From the NCBI RefSeq assembly GCF_011801125.1, contig NZ_CP046171.1, forward strand, positions 434,001 through 498,000: DNA of 64,000 bases. Reading direction: 5' to 3'. The position numbers and the translations under genes were made by a program. The number at the start of each line of letters is the position of its first letter. The stretch's first letter is position 1. Under the pieces are notes generated by a model, which did no database searches, was not told the origin of the DNA, and worked only from the letters and a program-made list of their open reading frames with translations. This DNA comes from Nocardia brasiliensis. Its GTDB lineage: Bacteria; Actinomycetota; Actinomycetes; Mycobacteriales; Mycobacteriaceae. Below are positions 55,121 to 62,390 of the stretch, in pieces.

Positions 55121-55229
55121 GTGCGAACGGCTCGTACGCCTGCGGGTGGACCCGTAGCGGCCCACCCCGGCGATACGCGGCAACTCGCGGGATACGGGCC
55201 AGTTCTCATGCCCCGCAAGCGAAGCGACC

Positions 55230-56183
55230 TCAGGGCTGGGTGGCCAGTTGGGTGGGGTGGAGGATAAAGGTGGGGTCGATCTGGGTGAGGAGGTCGGGGC
55301 CGGCCCAGGCGTTGGCGTTGCGGATGTGGAAGTCGACGGCTTGCTGCTGGTAGGTGGCCCAGTCGCGGGTGCGGGCGTCGAGGGCGGAGCGGAGGGTGGC
55401 CAGGGCCGTGCGGTTGTCGGGCTCGAGGTCGGTGATGGGGCGGATGTCGCCGCGTTCGGCGGCGCGGACGTGTGCGGAACGGCCGGTCCAGCAGAGCAGG
55501 TTCTCGCCGACGTGTTCGCGGAGGAAGGCGAGGTCGTCGGCGTCGCAGATCTTGTTGCCGACGACGGCGATGTGGATGCCGAAATCCTTGGCGTAGTTGA
55601 GGTATTGGCGGTAGACGCCGACGCTGCGCAGGGTCGGTTCGCACACCAGCGCGGTCAGATCGAAGCGGGTGAACAGGCCGGAGGCGAACGAGTCGGCGCC
55701 CGCGGTCATGTCGACGACGACGTACTCGCCGGCTCCGTCGACCATGTGGTTGAGCAGCAGCTCGGCCGCGCCGACCTTAGAGTGGTAGCAGGCGACGCCG
55801 AGGTCTTCGTCGCTGAACGGCCCGGTCACCATCAGTCGGGCGCCGCCGACATCGCGCATGCACGCGGCGTAGATCGGGTTCTCCTCGACGACGCGCAGCA
55901 GCCGCGAGCCCGATCCCGGCGGGGTGGTCTTGATCATCGCGTCGGCGGACGGGATTCGCGGGTTGTCTCCGCGCAGGTAGTCCTTGATCAGCGGCAGGTG
56001 CGCGCCGAGGGTCGGCAGGGTCAGTGATTCTTCTTCACCGGCGCCGAGCGCGGCCGCCAGATGCTGGTTGATGTCGGCGTCGATCGCCAGGGTGGGCAAC
56101 CCGAGCTCGACCAGATGCCGGATGAACAGCGAAGACAGGGTCGTCTTGCCGCTGCCACCCTTGCCGACGAAGGCGATCTTCAC
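55230..56183 (-). CDS. CooC/MinD-like ATP-binding protein
   Basis: This 317-residue protein starts VKIAFVGKGGSGKTTLSSLF, the deviant Walker A of the SIMIBI class, with LAIDADINQHLAAALG after it. The middle CYHSKVGAAELLLNHMVDGAGEYVVVDMTAGADSF has a single Cys and the switch II-like DMTAGADS, as in CooC nickel-insertion ATPases, but the paired Cys of CooC is absent. GTG 56183 has GGAG 7 bases upstream. No metal enzyme gene is near. It could also be a ParA-type protein. Confidence 0.78.
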   Translation of the reverse strand: MKIAFVGKGGSGKTTLSSLFIRHLVELGLPTLAIDADINQHLAAALGAGEEESLTLPTLGAHLPLIKDYLRGDNPRIPSADAMIKTTPPGSGSRLLRVVEENPIYAACMRDVGGARLMVTGPFSDEDLGVACYHSKVGAAELLLNHMVDGAGEYVVVDMTAGADSFASGLFTRFDLTALVCEPTLRSVGVYRQYLNYAKDFGIHIAVVGNKICDADDLAFLREHVGENLLCWTGRSAHVRAAERGDIRPITDLEPDNRTALATLRSALDARTRDWATYQQQAVDFHIRNANAWAGPDLLTQIDPTFILHPTQLATQP

Positions 56184-56599
56184 CGCCACACTCCTCTCGT
56201 GTTGGTAACGACATTCATATTCGTGCTGGCGGCGACAATGTACTCGACCGGCGGGTGTGCGCGGCGCGATGGTGTGCTCGAGGAGTCGAAAGTTGGTGCC
56301 CCGCACCGGTTTCGCTGACGACACGCAGGCGCGGTGAATACTCGGGCCCGAAGGAGCTGGAAAGCGCTCCGGCTCACATCTACTGCCAAGTGTCCGCGAA
56401 CTCCTGACCCGCCCGGCGCGCACCGAGTTGGCGCGTGCGATGGAGTTGTGCGGTGGTGGCTGCGAACGTGCGGTGCGGGCGGGGCGCGTGGCGGCAGCGC
56501 GCACCGAGTTGGCGCGTGCGATGGAGTTGTGCGGCAGCGACCGCGAACGTGCGCGGGCGCGCAAGCGCGCCGCCCTGCGCGACTAGAACTTGGTCGGCT
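56184..56599. other. Gap with 81-bp tandem repeat
   Basis: No gene is supported. At 56416-56453 and 56497-56534 a 38-base block (GCGCGCACCGAGTTGGCGCG and on) recurs exactly, 81 bases apart, and TGCGAACGTGCG follows each. The open frames across it are GC-rich shadows. The left part is the upstream region of the CooC-like gene. Confidence 0.6.
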
Positions 56600-56660
56600 G
56601 ATCACCAGGTAATGGTGGCGGCATCGGCCGAGAGGCCGCCGCCACCATAACCTGGTGATC
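56600..56660. terminator. Large hairpin terminator
   Basis: GATCACCAGGT (56600) pairs with ACCTGGTGATC (56650), with ATGGTGGCGGC/GCCGCCGCCACCAT inside. It lies just past the stop of the duplicated-domain gene. Confidence 0.75.
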
Positions 56661-56673
56661 GCTTGTCCAGGTT

Positions 56674-58068
56674 TCATCGGGCCTGTGTCGCGTCCAGCAC
56701 GGCCAGGTAGGAGCCGGGGTTGGGGATGAGGTGGCGGCCGTTGTGCCGGACGTGCGGCCGGATGCGGCCGGAGGGGGTGGTGTGCGGAGCTTCGACGGTG
56801 ATCGAGCTGGTGACCGGAAGGGCGAGGAATTGCGTGGCGAAGGGCATGAAATCGGTTATGTCCCAGAGTGTCCGGGATGACCAGGGGCCGTGGTCATGCT
56901 CCTGCGCGCAGGTGACCCGCCAGCCGGAGGAGTGCGGATCCTCGGTCTCCTCGCGGGTGAGCACGACGGCGGGCAATCGGTCGTGCACGCAGGACCCGAC
57001 GGCCGCGACCTGCTGTTCGGTGGGGAAATCCAGGTGTTCGGTCAGGCCGAGGCTCGCCGCGACTTCCCGCTGATACCAGGTCTCGCGCAGCGTCAGTTCG
57101 ACGTGCTCCTCCCAGACGTTCGTGTACACCTGCTCGTGCAGCCCGAGCAGGCCGTCGGCGCGTTCGACCACCCGCAGCGTGCGCCAGCCTGCGCGGATCG
57201 TCTGGCCGGGCACGAAACGTGTTCCCGTACTGAGGCAATGCTGGAGGTCGTCCAGAATCCAGTCCACCAGCACGTCATCGATATCCGGTATCGCCGGCTC
57301 GCTGAGCCGGGCGACGATCTCCGGATGCTGGTGCTGGTAACCGATGGTGGTGCGGTAGAGGCCGGGACCGGATTGGCCGATCGCGGAGCGCACGCGCAGA
57401 TCCAGGTCCAGCGGTGTCGGTACCGGACCGAAGTGCGCGCCGCCGTGCGGGGTGCACAACTCGTCCTGATAGGTCACCTCGGCGAACAACCCGCCCGACT
57501 CCTCGACCATGTCGCGTTCGATGCGCAGTACGGTTCCCTGTGGTAGCCCGAGGAATTGGGTGACGAATGGAAATGCCACCGAGAGCTGATGCAGATCGAG
57601 ATGCATCCAGTCCGCGTGCTCATGCTCCAGGCCGCAACGCACCGCCCAGCCGCCGGTTTGCGGCAGCCGGTCGAGGATGAGCAGCCCGGCGGAGTAGGCG
57701 CACGACTGTACGGTCGCGGCCTGCTCCTCATCGATGGACGTGAGATCAACGGGCAGACCGAGTTTCGAGCCCGCCGCATTCTGGTACCACAGATCGGTCA
57801 TGGCCTGGTCGAGGTGTTCTTCCCAGAACTGCGCGACGACACGTTCTTCGCAGCCGAGCGTCCCGTCCTGTCGGTCGATGATCCGGATCAACCGCCATCC
57901 GATCGGGAAAAGCATTCCGGGGGAGAAGCTTTGGCCGTTCGCGACGGCATGCTCGAGCAGGTCGAGGATCCAGCCGATGACGTACGGGGTGGGCGGCCTC
58001 TCGGCGAATACCACGGTGAACTCGGGATGTCCGGCGGCGGCACACCCGGTGGTACGGAAGATCTGCAC
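56674..58068 (-). CDS. Protein with two tandem Imm33/DUF2185-like units
   Basis: This 464-residue protein contains the same ~170-residue unit twice. Each has a WILD(L/D)L(E/Q)H helix, a (F/I)xPG(M/Q)xxxxGWRxxR(I/V)(I/V)(D/E)R strand pair, a WEEH segment, a WYQ helix, then SC-x(3-4)-(L/D)-x-(L/A) and GWxVxCxxEHxH, ending near FVTQFLGLP/FATQFLALP. The last part resembles the Imm33 (DUF2185) immunity fold. No toxin gene is adjacent. GTG 58068 is chosen because the upstream extension is Arg/Pro-rich and looks non-coding. The similarity is inferred by eye. Confidence 0.55.
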   Translation of the reverse strand: MQIFRTTGCAAAGHPEFTVVFAERPPTPYVIGWILDLLEHAVANGQSFSPGMLFPIGWRLIRIIDRQDGTLGCEERVVAQFWEEHLDQAMTDLWYQNAAGSKLGLPVDLTSIDEEQAATVQSCAYSAGLLILDRLPQTGGWAVRCGLEHEHADWMHLDLHQLSVAFPFVTQFLGLPQGTVLRIERDMVEESGGLFAEVTYQDELCTPHGGAHFGPVPTPLDLDLRVRSAIGQSGPGLYRTTIGYQHQHPEIVARLSEPAIPDIDDVLVDWILDDLQHCLSTGTRFVPGQTIRAGWRTLRVVERADGLLGLHEQVYTNVWEEHVELTLRETWYQREVAASLGLTEHLDFPTEQQVAAVGSCVHDRLPAVVLTREETEDPHSSGWRVTCAQEHDHGPWSSRTLWDITDFMPFATQFLALPVTSSITVEAPHTTPSGRIRPHVRHNGRHLIPNPGSYLAVLDATQAR

Positions 58069-58184
58069 CTGCGCCGTTGTAGCACTCGGCGGGTGGTGCC
58101 CCCAGTTCCGGGGCGGCGCTCGCGGCAGCACGGCAGGCCGCCGAACGTGACCGGGCGGCGGTACGGAGTCGCAAGACCTGCGGG

Positions 58185-58475
58185 TCACCCGAACGGTGGC
58201 CGTGCCGACTCGACGGTGTATTCCATGACGTGGTCGGCGTCGAAGGGGATATCGGTCCGCGGTGGGTCGGCGATCGCGCGCCACGCGTCGAGATTCTCGC
58301 GGGTATCCCAGCGTTCGAAGATGTTCACCCGCGACGGATCGACCGGATCGGCGGTGATCGCGATATCGAGACAGCCACGGGCCGCGCGGCAGCGCCGGAC
58401 CATGTCGTGGAATGCGGCGACATAGGTGTCGCGGTGGTCGGCAGCGACTTTCGCATGACCGGCGATGATCAACAC
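58185..58475 (-). CDS. Antibiotic biosynthesis monooxygenase (ABM) domain protein
   Basis: This 96-residue single ABM domain starts MLIIAGHAKVAADHRDTYVAAF and has the GCLDIAITADPVDPSRVNIFERWDTRENLDAW core of the family, which folds as a dimeric ferredoxin-like barrel. Members oxidise aromatics or quinones without cofactors, or degrade haem. It is upstream of the duplicated gene on the same strand, 116 bases away. The substrate is unknown. Confidence 0.87.
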   Translation of the reverse strand: MLIIAGHAKVAADHRDTYVAAFHDMVRRCRAARGCLDIAITADPVDPSRVNIFERWDTRENLDAWRAIADPPRTDIPFDADHVMEYTVESARPPFG

Positions 58476-58610
58476 TCGCGGACCTCTTCTCCCAGGGGTG
58501 ACTACGCGTTCAGCGGTAAAGACGCCGTGGGGGCGAGGGATTCATCGACGTGGCGAGAATTGTTGCTCCTGGGCCGGGCGCCGTTGACCGGCCCAGGAGA
58601 ACACTCGGGG

Positions 58611-59663
58611 TCAGCCCGCGGCGGCAGCCGGAACGTGGGCCTGCTGGGCGACGGCGGCGAGCACGGCGTTGAACCTGTCCGCCGCTTCGATATTGCCGAG
58701 ATGTCCGGTGGGCCACGCGTGGTATCCGGCGAGGTGGCCGGCGCGGGACAGGTCGTCGGCGATGCGGCGCGACATCCGCTCCGGGAGCAGATGATCGTGC
58801 GTGCCCGCGATGACCGTGGTGGGTACGGCCAGGTGTGCCGCGCCGTCGCTGACGTCGATATCGGCCAGGGCGGCCGCGTGCCTGCCGCGGGTGAGCGGGC
58901 GACAGGAGCGCACGATGCCCAGCGAGAAGTTCACCTCGTCGGCGGTGGCGTGCTTGCACATCACGCGCGCCTTCAAGATGGCACTCGCCAGCGGGCCGCC
59001 GGGCAGCGGCACCGGGGAGGTCAGCACCGCCTCGGACAGGATGGTCGGCATCCGCACCGGGGCGCCGAGCAGGGTGACCGGCTTGTTCTGCACGACGAGC
59101 TGCTTGTTCAGCAGCGGCAGCAGATCGGTGTCGTAGCGGATGTTGCCGGAGGTGGTGTTCAACAGGATGGCCGCGGCGGCGCGGCGGCGGACCTGCTCGG
59201 GGTAGTGCGCGGCCCAGGCCTGAATCGTGATGCCGCCCATGCTGTGTCCGGCGAGTACGGCGCGCTGACCGGGACGCAGGACGGAGTCGAGGACCGCCGC
59301 CAGATCGTCGGCCAGGGTCTCCCGGCTCGGCATGCGCTTGCCGAGCTGGCTCTCGCCGTGCCCGCGCTGGTCGTAGCAGACCACCCGGTAGCGGTCGGCG
59401 AACGCGTTGATCTGCGGGTTCCAGTACTCGATGCTGCAGCTCCAGCCGTGGATCAGCACGATGACCTCGCCCTCGGCCGGGCCGTAGGCGTGCACCCGCA
59501 GCCGTGCGCCGTCGACGGTGGTCACGGGGATGACCTCGTGCGGGGCGGTGGGGGTGTTGAGGGACGCGGTGCGGAACGTGCGTGATCGCAATCCGGCACG
59601 ATAAGCGGCGGTCAGCGCGCCATTTCGGGCGTCCGCCAGCGTCTTCATCGACTTCACCAGCAT
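58611..59663 (-). CDS. Alpha/beta hydrolase
   Basis: This 350-residue enzyme has the oxyanion motif LIHGWSCSIEYWNPQ, DQRGHGES, the nucleophile elbow AGHSMGGI (Ser) and late catalytic His in WPTGHLGN. An N-terminal extension of ~50 residues is Arg- and Ala-rich. ATG 59663 is chosen because AAGGAG lies 7 bases upstream. Three alternating GCAAGC half-sites lie just upstream (59699-59725), so it is probably controlled by a repressor encoded elsewhere. Confidence 0.87.
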   Translation of the reverse strand: MLVKSMKTLADARNGALTAAYRAGLRSRTFRTASLNTPTAPHEVIPVTTVDGARLRVHAYGPAEGEVIVLIHGWSCSIEYWNPQINAFADRYRVVCYDQRGHGESQLGKRMPSRETLADDLAAVLDSVLRPGQRAVLAGHSMGGITIQAWAAHYPEQVRRRAAAAILLNTTSGNIRYDTDLLPLLNKQLVVQNKPVTLLGAPVRMPTILSEAVLTSPVPLPGGPLASAILKARVMCKHATADEVNFSLGIVRSCRPLTRGRHAAALADIDVSDGAAHLAVPTTVIAGTHDHLLPERMSRRIADDLSRAGHLAGYHAWPTGHLGNIEAADRFNAVLAAVAQQAHVPAAAAG

Positions 59664-59698
59664 CGGGCACTCCTTTGTGTCTGCCGCCACAGTACAGT

Positions 59699-59725
59699 GC
59701 AAGCTCAGTGCTTGCTAGTGCAAGC
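59699..59725. promoter_or_regulatory. Candidate operator of the hydrolase gene
   Basis: GCAAGC (59699), GCTTGC (59710) and GCAAGC (59720) alternate in orientation with 5- and 4-base gaps, 35 bases before the start. This fits a TetR- or LacI-type operator. Confidence 0.5.
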
Positions 59726-59888
59726 GCGCTGCGGCGAAAATTCTGGCTCTACGGAGTAATACCCGTAAACCAGCGCAGTGACACTGTCTCTCTTCACAAA
59801 TAAAGTTGCGTAAAAGAGGGTGTCCAGTGGCTCATCGCCGGACCGGCCCCGTGCCGTTAGCGCGTGAAAGTGGCGATCCCGTAACGGC
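59726..59888. other. AT-rich spacer
   Basis: No gene is supported. The region around 59790-59815 is AT-rich and may hold the hydrolase promoter or a terminator for the next gene. Confidence 0.35.
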
Positions 59889-60185
59889 TTACGCGAGCCG
59901 CGGATCGACCGGCGGGTACATCGCGGAGATGTCTTCCGGCAGCACGAGACAGACCTGATCGTCGGGCTGGAAGGCACTCGGCAGCCCGCCGTCGTCGGCG
60001 GGGACGAAAACCACCAGGGAGGAGCCGTCGCCGGGATCGATCTCCACCGCGACCGTCTCGGTGCGGTTGTCGTCGTCGAGATCGCGATGCCTGGCTGCCG
60101 ACCATCGCCCCACATGCCCGAATTCGAGCCTGCGAGCGGCGCTCATCGCGCGGGTGTCGAGCCGGGCAGAACCAACGGCATGCAC
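59889..60185 (-). CDS. Small hypothetical protein
   Basis: This 98-residue frame has natural-looking composition and a compact beta-rich pattern (TETVAVEIDPGDGSSLVVFVPADD). ATG 60185 or ATG 60146 could be the start; neither has a good ribosome site. No family is recognised. Confidence 0.5.
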   Translation of the reverse strand: MHAVGSARLDTRAMSAARRLEFGHVGRWSAARHRDLDDDNRTETVAVEIDPGDGSSLVVFVPADDGGLPSAFQPDDQVCLVLPEDISAMYPPVDPRLA

Positions 60186-60351
60186 AGTGCGAAGTTTACT
60201 CTACCTGCGGAAACGGCAACGATATTCGATCTTGAAGCGGCCGGATCGTGATCGTCGCCCGCGGCGCGGACCGGTCGTTGTGCGGCTTGCGCCGGATCGG
60301 CGGCGCTCATCCGGTGGCGGCGGCCGTCGCGGGCCGGTTACGGTTGGTGCT

Positions 60352-60816
60352 GTGGAAAGTACGCACGTCGCACCGGAACCGGCGGCGCATGAGCCTGCCA
60401 CACAGTCGTCCCGGTCCGGCTGGCGCGGCATCGGCGTCCCGGTGCTGGTGGCGGGGGTCGGCGTCGGCCTCGGCGTGCTGCTGCACCTGCGGGATCCGCA
60501 TGTCGAGGGCTCGTACGGCGTCTGTCCGGTGTACGCGCTGACCGGCTACTGGTGCCCCGGCTGCGGCGGCATGCGGGCGATCCACAATCTCACCGACGGC
60601 AGCCTGGTCGACTCGTTGCACAGCAATCTGCTCGCGATCCCGCTGGTGCTGGCCTTCGTGCTGTGGGTTGGCGACTGGACGCGGCAGGCCTGGCGCGGGG
60701 AGAAGATGCGGCTGCCCGCGATCAATCGCGCCACGATGTGGACGTTCTTCGCGCTGCTCACCGCGTACACGGTGGTGCGAAATACCCCGTGGGGCACCTG
60801 GTTCACCCCGGTCTAG
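60352..60816 (+). CDS. DUF2752 membrane protein
   Basis: This is a 154-residue protein with three predicted membrane helices. The family block CPGCGGMRAIHNLTDG (two Cys, Gly-Gly-Met-Arg) and NLLAIPL are clear. GTG 60352 is preceded by GGTTGGTGCT. DUF2752 proteins are common in actinobacteria and of unknown function. Confidence 0.87.
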   Translation: MESTHVAPEPAAHEPATQSSRSGWRGIGVPVLVAGVGVGLGVLLHLRDPHVEGSYGVCPVYALTGYWCPGCGGMRAIHNLTDGSLVDSLHSNLLAIPLVLAFVLWVGDWTRQAWRGEKMRLPAINRATMWTFFALLTAYTVVRNTPWGTWFTPV

Positions 60817-60870
60817 CGCTCCGGCGCGCCGTGCGTGGTTCGATCGCCCGGCGGCGGGCAAGCTGACACC

Positions 60871-61059
60871 ATGAGTGATTCGCTGAAAGACCGGGTCCGC
60901 GCGAAACTGCTGCGCCAGCTGGCCGAAGACGGCGGCCCGGACCCCGAGCACGATGACCCACGCCAGGTCTCGGTCGAATCCGATCTCGAAGCGCTGAACA
61001 GCGTTCCCGACGACGACCCGCTCATCGAGGAGCTCGCGTCGCGCTACCTGGTGTTCTAG
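60871..61059 (+). CDS. Small acidic conserved protein
   Basis: This 62-residue protein starts MSDSLKDRVRAKLLRQLAED and ends LIEELASRYLVF. It is acidic and likely alpha-helical. ATG 60871 lies about 55 bases after the DUF2752 stop, so the two may be co-transcribed. Its stop overlaps the stop of the converging M1 peptidase gene by four bases. No function is known. Confidence 0.65.
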   Translation: MSDSLKDRVRAKLLRQLAEDGGPDPEHDDPRQVSVESDLEALNSVPDDDPLIEELASRYLVF

Positions 61060-62390
61060 GCCGCGGACGGGGGCAGCTGCGGCAGCGGCTTACCGGCCAG
61101 CCAGCTGTCCCACAGCGGTCGCAGCGGCACCGGACTGTAATGCCCGGCCAGATCGGTGAATTCCTCGGTGGTGACCGAGCCGTGCCGATAACGAATGGTC
61201 CACTCGCGCAACAGATCGAAGAAGGCGGTGCTGCCCAGCTCCAAGCGCAGGGCGTGCAGGGCGAGGGCGCCGCGCTTGTAGACCCGATCGTCGAACATCC
61301 GCTGCGGACCCGGGTCGCCGACCACGATGTCCTGCGGTTGCCTGGCCAGGTTGTGCCGGGCCGCGCGGGCGAGCTGGTCGGCGGTGGGTCCGCCCGCCGC
61401 CTCCGACCAGATCCATTCGGCGTAACAGGCGAAGCCCTCGTGTAGCCAGATGTCGCGCCACTGCCGGATGGTCAGGCTGTTGCCGAACCACTGGTGCGCC
61501 AGCTCGTGCGCGACCAGTCGCTCGGCGCCGCGCCTGCCGTCGCAGTGGTTGGCGCCGAAGATCGAGATGCCCTGCGCCTCGATCGGAATCTCGAGCTCGT
61601 CGTCGGTGACGACCACGGTGTAGCCCTCGAACGGATACGGTCCGAACCGCTCGATGAACAGCTCCATCATCTGCGGCTGACGGGCGAAGTCGTGCTCGAA
61701 GGCGGCGCGCAGCCGCGGCGGCACCACGGCCTGCATCGGTACCGGGCTCCGCGCCGCGCCGACGCGGTGCTTCTGATACGGCCCGATCTGAATGGTGGCC
61801 AGGTAGCTCGACATCGGCTCCACCTGTTCGTACACCCAGGTGGTCTGGCTGGCCTTGGTCTGCTTGCGCAGCAGGGTGCCGTTGGCCAGCGCGTAGTACG
61901 GGGTGTCGGTGGTGATCGAAATCCGGTAGCTGGCTTTGGAACTCGGGTGGTCGTCGCACGGGAACCAGGACGCCGCGCCGTTGGGCTGGCTGGCGACCAG
62001 CGCGCCCTCGGTGAGCTCTTCCCAACCCACCTCGCCCCACGGTCCGCGCACCGGACGCGGCGTGCCCCCGTATTGGATGACCAGCGAGAGCACCCCGCCG
62101 GACGGAATCCGTTGCTGCGGTGTGACGGTCAGCTTGCCGCGCTGGTGCACGTATTTCGCGGCCTTGGCGCCGTTGACGAAGACCTTCGACACGGTGAGCG
62201 CCTGCGCGAGATCGAACGCGAAGCGCGGCTGCACGGCGGTGGTCACCGCGGTGATCGCGGCCCGGCCGGTCAGCCGGTTGCTCGCCACCTTGTAGGTCAG
62301 CTCCAGCTCGTACCGCGATACCCGATAGCCCCGATTTCCGTTCTGCGGCAAGTAGTCATCGATGGGCGCTGCGTAGAACTTGTCGGGCAT
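61056..62390 (-). CDS. M1-family metallopeptidase
   Basis: This 444-residue zinc aminopeptidase-type protein has HELAHQWFGNSLT with the downstream Glu in LHEGFACYAEW (HExxH-x18-E). It lacks the C-terminal ERAP-like part of long M1 enzymes, as usual for this group. ATG 62390 overlaps the stop of the upstream synthetase gene as ATGA, so the two are coupled. Genes for such peptidases often sit next to Pls/PosA-type synthetases in actinobacteria. Confidence 0.92.
   Translation of the reverse strand: MPDKFYAAPIDDYLPQNGNRGYRVSRYELELTYKVASNRLTGRAAITAVTTAVQPRFAFDLAQALTVSKVFVNGAKAAKYVHQRGKLTVTPQQRIPSGGVLSLVIQYGGTPRPVRGPWGEVGWEELTEGALVASQPNGAASWFPCDDHPSSKASYRISITTDTPYYALANGTLLRKQTKASQTTWVYEQVEPMSSYLATIQIGPYQKHRVGAARSPVPMQAVVPPRLRAAFEHDFARQPQMMELFIERFGPYPFEGYTVVVTDDELEIPIEAQGISIFGANHCDGRRGAERLVAHELAHQWFGNSLTIRQWRDIWLHEGFACYAEWIWSEAAGGPTADQLARAARHNLARQPQDIVVGDPGPQRMFDDRVYKRGALALHALRLELGSTAFFDLLREWTIRYRHGSVTTEEFTDLAGHYSPVPLRPLWDSWLAGKPLPQLPPSAA

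Noticed and set aside
56334..56612. Open frame across the 81-bp repeat
   Set aside because: Trp/Arg/Cys-rich shadow of repeated GC-rich DNA with no ribosome site.
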